Positions 53,641 to 61,852 of a DNA stretch of 64,000 bases are shown here, in pieces. The notes beneath the pieces were generated by a model, which did no database searches, was not told where the DNA came from, and saw only the letters and a list, made by a program, of their open reading frames with translations. The position numbers were made by a program, and so were the translations under genes. Numbering within the stretch: the stretch's first letter is position 1; every line of letters starts with the position of its first letter. The stretch comes from Marinomonas gallaica (lineage in GTDB: Bacteria; Pseudomonadota; Gammaproteobacteria; Pseudomonadales; Marinomonadaceae), in assembly GCF_001639745.1 (NCBI RefSeq), contig NZ_LTAX01000002.1, positions 310,001 to 374,000 of the forward strand, in the 5' to 3' direction.

Positions 53641-56616
53641 TTATTTTCCAAATGGACCTTGAAGACCATTTTGTGCAAGTAGCGTACCGTAGATATTAGA
53701 GTTCAATACCATCATCTCTGTGTACTCTGCAATCAATGCCGCACGCTTGTCTGCATCTTCTGTTGCGTTAATTGCACCCCAGTAAGCCGCCAATTGTGTT
53801 GCACTGTCTGCAAGTTGCTTGATCTGCTCAGCAGATAAGTTCGCAACCGAGCTAGAGTTCACTTTACCCACACCGTTTACTGTTTTAGCGCCGCCATCTG
53901 TGAAGCCAGCTGGTAGATCGCCTTTTAGATTCACAACTTTACCGTACTGAATAACCGATAGAAGTTGATCAACAGCTTGCTTAGCACCTTCCACACGTGA
54001 AACGTGCTCAGTATCTGCTGCAGCGTGTGGTAGAAGCTCCATCTTACCGACGTGTTTTTCGTAAATGTTACGGTATGGAACCATAGGACCAGACAATTCG
54101 CCAGTCTCTGGATCTTTAAATAGATCAGCATCGATGGCTGCGTAGCGGATTTGGCCGCTTGCTAATGCTGCATCAAGCGCTTCGATATCAACCACTTCAC
54201 CGCGGTCGTAGTTTACTAGTACGGCACCTTGGTTCATCGCAGAGAATACTTCTGCATTGATGATGTCAGAGTTAGCAAACTTGCCAGTGTCAGCATTGAA
54301 TGCACCTAGGCCAGTATGTGGGCTAAGAACATCAGCGTCTTGCGCTGCTTCAACGATGCTAGACGCGAATGTGAACCCTTCAGATTCGATCCACTGCTGG
54401 TGAGCAGGACGCGCGTATACCGATACATTCATACCGAATGCTGCACCCAGTTTCGCAACTTCACGACCGATGTTACCGTAACCAACAACAGCAAGTTTCT
54501 TGCCTTCAAGCTTAGTGGTTGGGAATTCCGCTAGGTTCTTACCTGTGTCGAAGTCACCAGCCACAACACGATCGTGCATTGCGCTTACTTGAAGATCTGG
54601 AAGCACTTTAAGCAGTGCTTTCATTGCGGCTTGTGCTGTTGCACGAGAGTTGAAGCTTGGCGTGTTCATCAGTGGTGCGACACCACCTTCACCGTTACCG
54701 CCGCCCCAGCTCGCAGAACCCATGTTACCCGTACCCGCACCAATGCGTACGCCACCTAGCTCGAATTTAGATTCAGCTGGGAAGAAAGTTGCCGCAGCGA
54801 TCACAGCATCGTATTGGCCTTCACCCGTTTCCGCTAGTAGCTCGTCTTCACGGCTTAGGCTTGGCTGGTAGAAGAAATGTACTTTGCCTTTCGCAAGATC
54901 GCCCGCTTCAGAAACAGAACCGAAGTGGAATTCACCGCCTTGAGACTTAATGTAGGCTGCCACTTCACTGCAATCGGCTTCGCCATCTGCATTGAATACC
55001 ATGCCAACTAGGTCAGCGATTAGTACTTTGTAAGCGCGGTTAGCGTCGTCTACACGAACGTCAGCAGCGTTTGATGCAGAAACAGCGCTTTCGAAAGACT
55101 CACCTTGCTCCGCTAGAATTTCTTCTAGGACAGCGTTTTTCGCACGTAGGTAGCAGTACTGGATGTTGTCTAGTAGTGCGGTAATGTCAGTCGTTGGACG
55201 GATGCCACCGATCCAAGCACGGTAGTCGCCTGGAGAACCTGGGAATGCGTTCACGTAACGTGCAACGTCTAGACCTTTCTCATGCGTACCATCAGTGTGA
55301 GTAATACCTTCGTAACCTAGCATTTGCTTAGATTTCACGATGATACGGTTGTGTACGTCTGCATCTGTGATGTCTTGGTCAGTTACTTTCAGAAGGGTAA
55401 CCGCTGCACCACGAGAATCAGAGTTTTCTACACCCAATTCAAATAGGTCGTTGTTGGCAATCCACTCGTTTACTAGCACACGGTTTTGCGCAGAGCGTGC
55501 GTTCAGTGTGTAAACGTCACCGATCATGCGCTCGTTGCGTAGTACAGCGAAAGTGGTTTCAGCAAACGCAAGCGTACTGAATGTGTTAATGATACCACCC
55601 AGCATTTGGTCTTTTTCAGCGTCGTAGATAGGGCCAAGATCTGTGGTTTTTTCGCTTGATAGAGGTGCTTTTGCATCGCGTGGCACAGCAATTTTCAACT
55701 GACGAGGAATCGCCCATGCTGGATCTTTTTGGTTCGCATTGATACGCGCAAGTGCTGGTTTAGTCAGAGAGACGATGAAGTAACCAGAGATACCACCGAT
55801 GGCCTTTTGAAACGGCATGAACATGTTACATTTTGTCAACACGCCATCTACTAGCTCTTTTGACCAAGGCATCGCACCTAGAAGAGATGTCGCGTCGATT
55901 ACCGCGTGGTGTTCTTCTGGGTTTGCGTCAACCCATTCTAGAAGGTTGCGGATTTCTTGCTCTGTGTAAGTGGTTGCACCCGTTGTTTCGTGACCAACGC
56001 CAAAGAACAACTTAACGCCTTTCTCTTGTAGGAAAGATGCGCTAGGAATCGCGCCTTCGCCTTCTGCGAAAAGGATACGGCTTTCGTCACCGTTGGTTGC
56101 ATAACGTTGAAGTTCTGTTAGCTGAGTACCCCAAGATTGACGGAAGAAACCGCCAGCTTTGCCTTCTTCTGATTCAGGCTTAGGCGTATCAACAAACACG
56201 ATTTGTGACGGATCGTTTGCTGTCATCAAGTGAAGCGCCGCAGCCGTAAAGCCACTGTGACCACCACCAAGACCTACCGCCATGCTGTTGGCTTTAGGGA
56301 AACCAAAGTAACGGTGGATTTCACGCATCATGTCATTAAGAACTTTATCTGCAGGGTAACCACGGTGCATACCACGACCAAGTTCAGCCGTTGTGAAACT
56401 GCCAACACGGTTACCTTTGTCATCCAGTTTTGGATAGTTTTCTTCTATCCAAGCATCAAATTCAAAGCGTAATTGACGTGCATCAACTTCATTCTGAGTC
56501 ATATCCGTGATAGGACCGACACCAAAAAACTGGTTGCTAGTCGCTTTAGGCGCACCGTTTTGAGTCATAGAAAGCGCACTGGCGCGTGCGGATTTGATTT
56601 GCTCAATAGAAGTCAT
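53641..56616 (-). CDS. Aminotransferase (SerC-like) fused to D-2-hydroxyacid dehydrogenase (SerA-like)
   Basis: 991 aa. Residues 1 to about 505 form a class V PLP domain: VGLGGGHSGFTAA near 114-126, Asp241 in IDATSLLGA, and Schiff-base Lys271 in MPFQKAIGG. A linker region (about 510-690) precedes an NAD-binding domain with VVGYGNIGREVAKLGAAFGM (711-730), then Arg805 (NYDRGEVVD), Glu837 (DPETGE) and His864 (LLPHAAADT), the Arg-Glu-His triad of D-2-hydroxyacid dehydrogenases. Serine would be turned to hydroxypyruvate then D-glycerate in one polypeptide; the phosphorylated substrates of SerC/SerA are an alternative. Glycerate 2-kinase follows. Confidence 0.85.
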   Translation of the reverse strand: MTSIEQIKSARASALSMTQNGAPKATSNQFFGVGPITDMTQNEVDARQLRFEFDAWIEENYPKLDDKGNRVGSFTTAELGRGMHRGYPADKVLNDMMREIHRYFGFPKANSMAVGLGGGHSGFTAAALHLMTANDPSQIVFVDTPKPESEEGKAGGFFRQSWGTQLTELQRYATNGDESRILFAEGEGAIPSASFLQEKGVKLFFGVGHETTGATTYTEQEIRNLLEWVDANPEEHHAVIDATSLLGAMPWSKELVDGVLTKCNMFMPFQKAIGGISGYFIVSLTKPALARINANQKDPAWAIPRQLKIAVPRDAKAPLSSEKTTDLGPIYDAEKDQMLGGIINTFSTLAFAETTFAVLRNERMIGDVYTLNARSAQNRVLVNEWIANNDLFELGVENSDSRGAAVTLLKVTDQDITDADVHNRIIVKSKQMLGYEGITHTDGTHEKGLDVARYVNAFPGSPGDYRAWIGGIRPTTDITALLDNIQYCYLRAKNAVLEEILAEQGESFESAVSASNAADVRVDDANRAYKVLIADLVGMVFNADGEADCSEVAAYIKSQGGEFHFGSVSEAGDLAKGKVHFFYQPSLSREDELLAETGEGQYDAVIAAATFFPAESKFELGGVRIGAGTGNMGSASWGGGNGEGGVAPLMNTPSFNSRATAQAAMKALLKVLPDLQVSAMHDRVVAGDFDTGKNLAEFPTTKLEGKKLAVVGYGNIGREVAKLGAAFGMNVSVYARPAHQQWIESEGFTFASSIVEAAQDADVLSPHTGLGAFNADTGKFANSDIINAEVFSAMNQGAVLVNYDRGEVVDIEALDAALASGQIRYAAIDADLFKDPETGELSGPMVPYRNIYEKHVGKMELLPHAAADTEHVSRVEGAKQAVDQLLSVIQYGKVVNLKGDLPAGFTDGGAKTVNGVGKVNSSSVANLSAEQIKQLADSATQLAAYWGAINATEDADKRAALIAEYTEMMVLNSNIYGTLLAQNGLQGPFGK

Positions 56617-57117
56617 CTTTTCGTTACCTGCAAGATAGTTAAATTCGTATGCTCTGGCGTTTTAATTTTTTTAAAACCAGATAAGGACTCTCTGTCTTAT
56701 TCTGGGAATAATGCGTTCAGCTTTGATCAGCATTTCGACAGAGCATTGCTTCTTTGTTTAAGTACAAAACGATATAAGAAAGAAAATCTGTATAACATTT
56801 GTGCTAGTACACTTAGTGTAATCGTGTTTAAACGTGTGGATGTATACTAAAAACGTCAAAATTATGCGCTTCTACTACACATGTAGAATAAGACAGAGAG
56901 GAAAAGTCACGGTATTTAGCTCAGCGATCGAGTAATCACAATGTCAAAGAAAACTAAGCCATTGAAATGAGAAGGCAAGCAACAGCCATGATAATGGGAT
57001 TTCAGATAGGGTTATCGCGTTTTTGAAGAAGCAGATAAAGCAGATCTTAACGGTCGGGCCCTCCTTTTGTGTCAGCGTATTTCAAGACGAGACACAAAAA
57101 TCTTTCAGGGGCCGTCA
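56617..57117. other. 501-bp intergenic region upstream of the fusion gene
   Basis: No convincing gene on either strand. It holds the 16-bp inverted repeat pair described separately, an ACACTTAGTGT palindrome near 56809, and AT-rich stretches. Presumably the promoter and leader of the fusion gene; the distance between its ATG and the outer repeat arm is about 270 bp. I find no riboswitch consensus. Confidence 0.4.
56688..56900. repeat. Perfect 16-bp inverted repeat bounding a 213-bp segment
   Basis: CTCTCTGTCTTATTCT at 56688-56703 and its exact reverse complement AGAATAAGACAGAGAG at 56885-56900; the 181 bp between are AT-rich and have no gene. No matching flanking duplication is visible (AAGGA left, GAAAA right). 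It could be paired operator sites or the ends of a small element. Confidence 0.85.
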
Positions 57118-57537
57118 CTATCCGTCAATTAATTTACCCATACTAATACGTTTTTCTACTTCAAATCCCAAAGATTCATAGAAAGCAATCAGTTCAGGGT
57201 TGTTCACCTCGCGTACCTGCAAATTCACTTTAATACAACCAAGAGATTGCAGTGTCTGAAACGAAGCATTAATCAAATTTGTCCCGACACCTTTACGACG
57301 GTAATCTGGGTGTACAGCGACGGCATACAGCCAGCCACGGTGACCGTCATAGCCAAGCATACAGGCACCAATTAACTTGCCTTCTTCCCAAGCCACTAAA
57401 ATCAGATCATCAACATCCAGTTTCGTGGGTAACATAGAGCGTGGTGCATTGTGGGACGGATCATCGGGAAAGACCATTTCCCAAAGCTCTACCAATGGTT
57501 CTAAATCAATGGGTTGTACCCTTCTTATCGTCATCAC
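57118..57537 (-). CDS. ypeA: GNAT family acetyltransferase, YpeA-like
   Basis: 139 aa. The acetyl-CoA binding pattern VAVHPDYRRKGVGTNLINA lies at about residues 72-90, with GYDGHRGWLY before it as in YpeA. The C-terminal EAFYESLGFEVEKRIS-type end is standard. The substrate is unknown. AGGAGTAGG precedes the two ATG codons; the first is used. Single-gene unit. Confidence 0.87.
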   Translation of the reverse strand: MMTIRRVQPIDLEPLVELWEMVFPDDPSHNAPRSMLPTKLDVDDLILVAWEEGKLIGACMLGYDGHRGWLYAVAVHPDYRRKGVGTNLINASFQTLQSLGCIKVNLQVREVNNPELIAFYESLGFEVEKRISMGKLIDG

Positions 57538-57871
57538 ACCTACTCCTATGAGGACACCTGTTTACATACCAATATATACAAAAGCACCATCAATGCACAT
57601 CATGGCCCTAAATAGTTGCTATTAGATTTCTCAATTTAACAAATATATAAGAGGAAATGCATAATTCTGCAATATTGACACTCTTTATAGACCGATGATC
57701 GCTCCGCTGTTTATCTTCATAGCGAAGGTCTAGCAAAGTCCGTCAGCCGCCATTTTGCCCTTCATCATAAAAAGAATTTCCAGTGCAACGCGAACTCTTC
57801 AATGCTCATATGGTCTGTTACAGGGTAAAATACGTAACAGACTAAATACTCGATCAAAGAAACTCTGACTT
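57538..57871. other. Divergent intergenic region with palindromic promoter element
   Basis: 334 bp without a gene. Near its right end a perfect nine-base inverted repeat GTCTGTTAC / GTAACAGAC (57813-57821 and 57834-57842) brackets a -10-like TAAAAT (57826-57831), about 30 bp before the next start. This could be an operator that covers the promoter, or a leader hairpin. Confidence 0.45.
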
Positions 57872-58360
57872 ATGAAATTTTTCAGCAAAGTTGAGCTGCT
57901 GTTTTACGCTGGCGCATTTGTGTCTGTGTTTGGTGTAGCGGCCATCGTTAAAATGATTCACTCGGAAGACCCGCTTCCAGAGGCATTAGGACCTTGTAAT
58001 TTAGACACTGGTGCCTGCTATTTACAGGAAACGCCGAAACGCTTTAACGGTGCAACCATCCAATTTGAAGACGGCATACGTTTGAATCGACGTATTAATA
58101 CTACGTTGGAATTACCAAAAGCGGTTCAAAATGCTCAAGCCGTCACGCTCGTACTTGAAGGACGAGACATGTACCTAGGTGTCTACGAATACCCGCTAAG
58201 AAAATTGCCGGATAATACATGGCAAAACCACGTCGTCGTGCCCTTATGTACCGATGAACGTATGCAGTGGGTGCTGAAAGTTCAAATGGTCGACGCCATG
58301 GGACGAGATCAAGAGTGGGCTTACTTATTCGATATTGAAAACCCAAATGAAGCCCTGTAA
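57872..58360 (+). CDS. Membrane-anchored protein of unknown function
   Basis: 162 aa: one N-terminal helix (about 8-28, LLFYAGAFVSVFGVAAIVKM) and a periplasmic part of about 130 residues. A cysteine pair CNLDTGAC near residue 43-50 and a third Cys in VPLCTDERM are present. The rest is beta-rich with an Ig-like feel (VTLVLEGRDMYLGVYEYPLR). I do not recognise a family. Its end overlaps the start of the DNA glycosylase gene by 14 bp, so the two are coupled. Confidence 0.75.
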   Translation: MKFFSKVELLFYAGAFVSVFGVAAIVKMIHSEDPLPEALGPCNLDTGACYLQETPKRFNGATIQFEDGIRLNRRINTTLELPKAVQNAQAVTLVLEGRDMYLGVYEYPLRKLPDNTWQNHVVVPLCTDERMQWVLKVQMVDAMGRDQEWAYLFDIENPNEAL

Positions 58361-58871
58361 CCCCTTACTGAAAAGTTTCGCGCCAATAGTGGATGAACAG
58401 GCAACCACACTGGTGCTCGGTTCTATGCCAGGCCAAGCATCTTTGGACGAGCAACAGTATTACGCGCACCCTCACAATCTGTTCTGGAAAATTCCAGCCG
58501 CGGCATTAGATCAGCCCGTACCAGACGCGTATGCAGAACGCGTGGCGATGTTGAAGCGCTTTGGCGTTGCGTTATGGGACGTATTACAACACTGTGAGCG
58601 GCAAGGCAGCTTAGACTCAAAGATTGTCGCAGGCACAGAACAAGCCAATGATCTGCTCGGTTTGCTTTCGCAGCATCCAAACATCTCAAAGCTTTGCTTC
58701 AACGGACAAAAAGCCTACCAATCTTTCAAACGCCACTTACTGAAAAGCAACCCAGCGTTCTTTGCAGCGTATGAACTCGCCATATTGCCTTCAACCAGCC
58801 CTGCTAATGCCTCAATCCCCAAGGAAGTAAAGTTCGAACAGTGGCAGCAACAGGTGTGGCTAAATCGATAA
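58347..58871 (+). CDS. DNA glycosylase of the uracil/hypoxanthine (family 6) type
   Basis: 174 aa. Family motifs LGSMPGQASLDEQQYYAHP (with the following NLFWKI) and the C-terminal LPSTSPANASI identify the DNA-deoxyinosine glycosylase group of the UDG superfamily, which removes deaminated bases. The ATG at 58347 is preferred to an upstream TTG; it overlaps the previous gene stop (ATGAAGCCCTGTAA). Cytoplasmic. No other repair genes nearby. Confidence 0.86.
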   Translation: MKPCNPLLKSFAPIVDEQATTLVLGSMPGQASLDEQQYYAHPHNLFWKIPAAALDQPVPDAYAERVAMLKRFGVALWDVLQHCERQGSLDSKIVAGTEQANDLLGLLSQHPNISKLCFNGQKAYQSFKRHLLKSNPAFFAAYELAILPSTSPANASIPKEVKFEQWQQQVWLNR

Positions 58872-58926
58872 AAAGGCAATCGCTCACGTTGAGTGACGTA
58901 AACGAGAGTGAAGCCCTTTAATTAAA

Positions 58927-58960
58927 ATGTAAGAGCTAGCTAGGCAGCTAGCTCTTACAT
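58927..58960 (-). terminator. Hairpin terminator after the beta-barrel gene
   Basis: Fourteen-base perfect stem ATGTAAGAGCTAGC / GCTAGCTCTTACAT with a 6-base loop; on the minus strand it is followed by TTTTAATT. Serves the gene that ends at 58982. Confidence 0.75.
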
Positions 58961-58987
58961 CTATTACATCTATTACATCTATTACAT
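58961..58987 (-). repeat. 9-bp tandem repeat carrying in-frame stop codons
   Basis: Three exact copies of CTATTACAT (minus strand ATGTAATAG), with a one-mismatch fourth copy at 58952-58960 inside the terminator arm. On the minus strand each copy reads Met-stop-stop in the frame of the preceding gene, so the gene ends in a string of stops. Confidence 0.9.
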
Positions 58988-59512
58988 CGGGAATTTTAAG
59001 CCTAGGCTGGTAACACTCGCATCACTAAACTTCTCGTATGACAGTTCAGCCGATACCCCTCGATAGAACTCGTAACCCGCTCCAGCACCGATCGCAAAGG
59101 CTGAATCCGAATCCGATAAACTGATGTCTCCAGATGAGCCTTTAACGCTGCTATAAGCGTACGTAGGGTTAGCAAATAGATACAGATGCTCCGTGACATC
59201 TAACTGAGCTTTGACAGATAACGCTGCAAAATATTTCAGTTCTACATCAACTGATGTATTTCCTACAATAACTTTATCGTCATCTAAACCAATACCTAAA
59301 CGTAATTCAGGCACCAGCGAGAAACGATTACTCACACGATGCTTCGAAGCAATCGAGCCCACCAAAGCACCTACCGTATAATCTACATCGTCACCTTCCA
59401 AAGTCATAAAGCCTAAGCCACCAATTTGGTGATTGGGTGATTCGGAATAATCCGCTGCAGAAGCACTCACCGCACAAACCGCCACTATAAAACCAGCGCA
59501 TACTCTTTTCAT
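58982..59512 (-). CDS. Small outer-membrane beta-barrel protein
   Basis: 176 aa. Signal peptide MKRVCAGFIVAVCAVSASA, then alternating hydrophobic strands with glycines (FAIGAGAGYEFYRGVSAEL) and a terminal LGLKFPM, a barrel pattern like OmpA-type/OmpW-like small porins. The start at 59512 has AAAGGA upstream and begins the signal peptide. Function unknown. Confidence 0.82.
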   Translation of the reverse strand: MKRVCAGFIVAVCAVSASAADYSESPNHQIGGLGFMTLEGDDVDYTVGALVGSIASKHRVSNRFSLVPELRLGIGLDDDKVIVGNTSVDVELKYFAALSVKAQLDVTEHLYLFANPTYAYSSVKGSSGDISLSDSDSAFAIGAGAGYEFYRGVSAELSYEKFSDASVTSLGLKFPM

Positions 59513-59610
59513 GTCAATGTCCTTTAACAAGATAAAATCATGGAGAAGCTCTAACTAAGTAGAACTCAACTTTATGTCAATTTTCCAAGCCAGCAATACA
59601 TCCATCGCTC

Positions 59611-60546
59611 TTACTCTGCCAGTTGCATTTCACGTGGATAAAAATTGTATGCTTCTGAATGCCATTTAGAGCCGAGACCTATGTCATAGCCATAGGTTAA
59701 AATAATCTGAATAAGATCTTTCTGGTTTGCCTCGGGATACTGCTCAAGAATGATCAGTGCCAATCGATCGGCAAACGCCTCATCCCCGACTTTATTAACG
59801 CCTAAATACACCCTACTTTCGATATAGCTAATCGTTTGTTCATCCGTTTCACTCATCGCGGCTGAAGCAAGGCCGTCATTAAGTTCAACATCGACGACAT
59901 TAGCTTCCTGAAGTAAATCAGACCTCACTTGCAATGTGCTCTCATTGATGTCCTGTTGAGGCACTAGGCTGATCATATAAGGCAGCGTCGACGCGGCTAA
60001 AAACAATGCTGCAGCAACCACAAAATGCAACCGCCAAACACTTTCTAATGGTGCCTTCTGTGCATACAGATCCACAACATAGGTCTTGGTTACTACATCA
60101 TGTAACGACTGACGAGTATGTCTATTGAATACGAATAAATACACCGTGGTCAGCATTCCCCCAAAGACAATCGAAGCCACAGGGTAAATAAGATAAGAAC
60201 CAGCAGGCACTAGCATAAATAATAGCTGATCGAGGAGAAATGGCACCCCAACGATCAAATAACGCATCAGCGATCGGCCTAGAGAAATGGGCGCATTATC
60301 GCCATCGACCACACATATTTTAACGAGCCTTTTACCGAGTGTTTGACCTCCAGCAATCGCACTGTTCATAATGCCAAAGTACATTAGCGCTAAGAAAAAA
60401 CCGACCAAGCTAGACCAGTGGCCCATCTGGGCATAGAAATCGCCGACAAATAAACCAAGCCCAAAACCAATCATGGCAACGATTATAATATCAATCAGTA
60501 TCGCCACTAAGCGCCGCCAAAAACCTGCGACCCACTGATGCTGCAT
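59611..60546 (-). CDS. RDD family membrane protein
   Basis: 311 aa. The RDD domain (about 3-160) has FWRRLVAILIDIIIVAMIG and the GGQTLGKRLVKICVVD segment; an extra helix (about 175-195) and an acidic C-terminal tail of about 110 residues follow. Some RDD proteins act as Na+/H+ antiporters, others are unassigned. The ATG at 60546 has AAGGAAG; a TTG 12 bp earlier is possible. Downstream of the Excalibur gene, 51 bp away on the same strand. Confidence 0.8.
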   Translation of the reverse strand: MQHQWVAGFWRRLVAILIDIIIVAMIGFGLGLFVGDFYAQMGHWSSLVGFFLALMYFGIMNSAIAGGQTLGKRLVKICVVDGDNAPISLGRSLMRYLIVGVPFLLDQLLFMLVPAGSYLIYPVASIVFGGMLTTVYLFVFNRHTRQSLHDVVTKTYVVDLYAQKAPLESVWRLHFVVAAALFLAASTLPYMISLVPQQDINESTLQVRSDLLQEANVVDVELNDGLASAAMSETDEQTISYIESRVYLGVNKVGDEAFADRLALIILEQYPEANQKDLIQIILTYGYDIGLGSKWHSEAYNFYPREMQLAE

Positions 60547-60597
60547 CTCTTCCTTCAATTTTTTATCCTTGTCTTATTGAATGCCATCGGCGTTAAA

Positions 60598-60921
60598 CTA
60601 GAAATACCTTTCACAGGGAATACCATCATGATCGCCATCCATTTTCGTATCTGGACAGCTCGCTAAGAAAAACTCGGCCTCTGCTCTCGATCTCATTTGA
60701 CGACAATGCTGTCGACCATCGCATTGAAAAGCAGGCTGATGTTGAACTCTGATAGGTGAGGTGGCTATCTGGCGGGGATGAGAAGACTCACTGTTTTGAA
60801 ACTCGACAGCGCGACGAGACTCCACGGTGGTCGCAACTTTATTCGTTTGCGAACTCTGGTATTCAGAGTACAAAAATAGAGAAGCGCCAATAATAAATAT
60901 TGGGTATAGCTGACTTAACAT
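60598..60921 (-). CDS. Excalibur calcium-binding domain protein, membrane-anchored
   Basis: 107 aa. N-terminal helix (about 3-20, SQLYPIFIIGASLFLY), a Ser/Gln-rich linker, and the C-terminal Excalibur domain: FQCDGRQHCRQM, then CPDTKMDGDHDGIPCE, with the DxDxDGxxCE calcium loop and four cysteines. Related domains sit next to cold-shock or nuclease domains elsewhere. GTG at 60927 and ATG at 60921 are both possible starts. Confidence 0.82.
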   Translation of the reverse strand: MLSQLYPIFIIGASLFLYSEYQSSQTNKVATTVESRRAVEFQNSESSHPRQIATSPIRVQHQPAFQCDGRQHCRQMRSRAEAEFFLASCPDTKMDGDHDGIPCERYF

Positions 60922-61382
60922 AATCACTCAATCCATTGATTCTATATCCGCTTTACAGCAACCACCTCTTTATTAGTCATTCCTGAAGTGGGCAGGAGAT
61001 TATCCCACAATTTCATTAGAACACAATCGAGTGATACCGCAGAGTCATTACCTAATTACGGATATCATTATTGTATTTGAGGGAAACACGCTCGTCTTAG
61101 ACGGCTTAACGTCGAAGAGCATATGATGTATGCGGCCAATACAACGGAACGTCCAGGTAATATTTGATGCCTGAACACCACGCTTGTAATGACCGAAAAC
61201 GTATTCGGATGTTGAAACACTGAAGTTAGAACCTGAAACTCGAGATAGTTAGCACTTCAGTACCTCAACTAAGAATATATCGAGCAATAAATTAAGAAAA
61301 GGGAGGAACTTGTGTTTACCAGCAGCGAATACGCTATGGCCTGCTAGACTCTAGCAATAAAGCAAACAGCAGGAGTTACATT
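60922..61382. other. Intergenic region, nothing identified
   Basis: 461 bp with no supported gene, repeat or known RNA on either strand. It should hold the promoters of the Excalibur-RDD pair (left) and the UspA gene (right). A ribosome site (CAGGAG) precedes 61383. Confidence 0.4.
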
Positions 61383-61772
61383 ATGAGCTACCACCATATT
61401 CTCGTTGCCGTAGATTTAAGCGACTCAAGTACTCAACTCATCAAAAAAGCCATTGCTCAAGCCACCCCCGATCTCAGTGAACTGTCGATTGTCTATGTCG
61501 ACAAAGACCACATCTTGGAAGGTAAATCAGAGAAACAGCAGATCAAGCAACGCTTACAAGACCTTGCGGTAGAGAGCGGCTATCCGATTAACGATATTAA
61601 AGCCCTAATCGGCGACCTTCATGTCCAAATTGCCAACATCGTTGCAGAGAAAGAGATCGACCTAGTTGTCTGCGGTCATCATCATGATCTACTCAGCAAC
61701 CTAACGAGCCATGTACCCAAACTAGTTAAGAGTATTAAGACTGACTTCCTAGTCGTGTCTTTAGATGACTAA
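61383..61772 (+). CDS. Universal stress protein, UspA family
   Basis: 129 aa. Starts YHHILVAVDLSDSS (family N-terminus) and ends with the conserved VVCGHHHDLLSNLTSHVPKL-like stretch; the ATP-binding GxxG-S pattern is not exact, so it may be of the non-ATP-binding UspA type. Single gene, convergent with an ABC importer operon. Confidence 0.9.
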   Translation: MSYHHILVAVDLSDSSTQLIKKAIAQATPDLSELSIVYVDKDHILEGKSEKQQIKQRLQDLAVESGYPINDIKALIGDLHVQIANIVAEKEIDLVVCGHHHDLLSNLTSHVPKLVKSIKTDFLVVSLDD

Positions 61773-61808
61773 TAACTCTCGAAGCGATCCATTGAGCTAA
61801 TCTTCAAG

Positions 61809-61845
61809 GCCAGTGTGGCGATAAATAGCCTGTCGCTATACTGGC
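61809..61845. terminator. Hairpin between uspA-type gene and ABC operon
   Basis: Thirteen-base stem GCCAGTGTGGCGA / TCGCTATACTGGC closed with two G-U wobble pairs and an 11-base loop, placed between convergent genes. No long T tract. Confidence 0.5.
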
Positions 61846-61852
61846 ACTTTAC

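Noticed and set aside
56473-56850. 125-codon plus-strand frame across the start of the fusion gene
   Set aside because: It lies opposite real coding sequence and then the leader; its composition is not protein-like.
56688-56900. Insertion sequence reading of the inverted repeat
   Set aside because: No transposase, only 213 bp, and no flanking duplication seen; kept as an unexplained repeat, not called a mobile element.
56617-57117. Glycine or other riboswitch before the fusion gene
   Set aside because: I could not find a conserved core for glycine, SAM, serC or similar motifs; not called.
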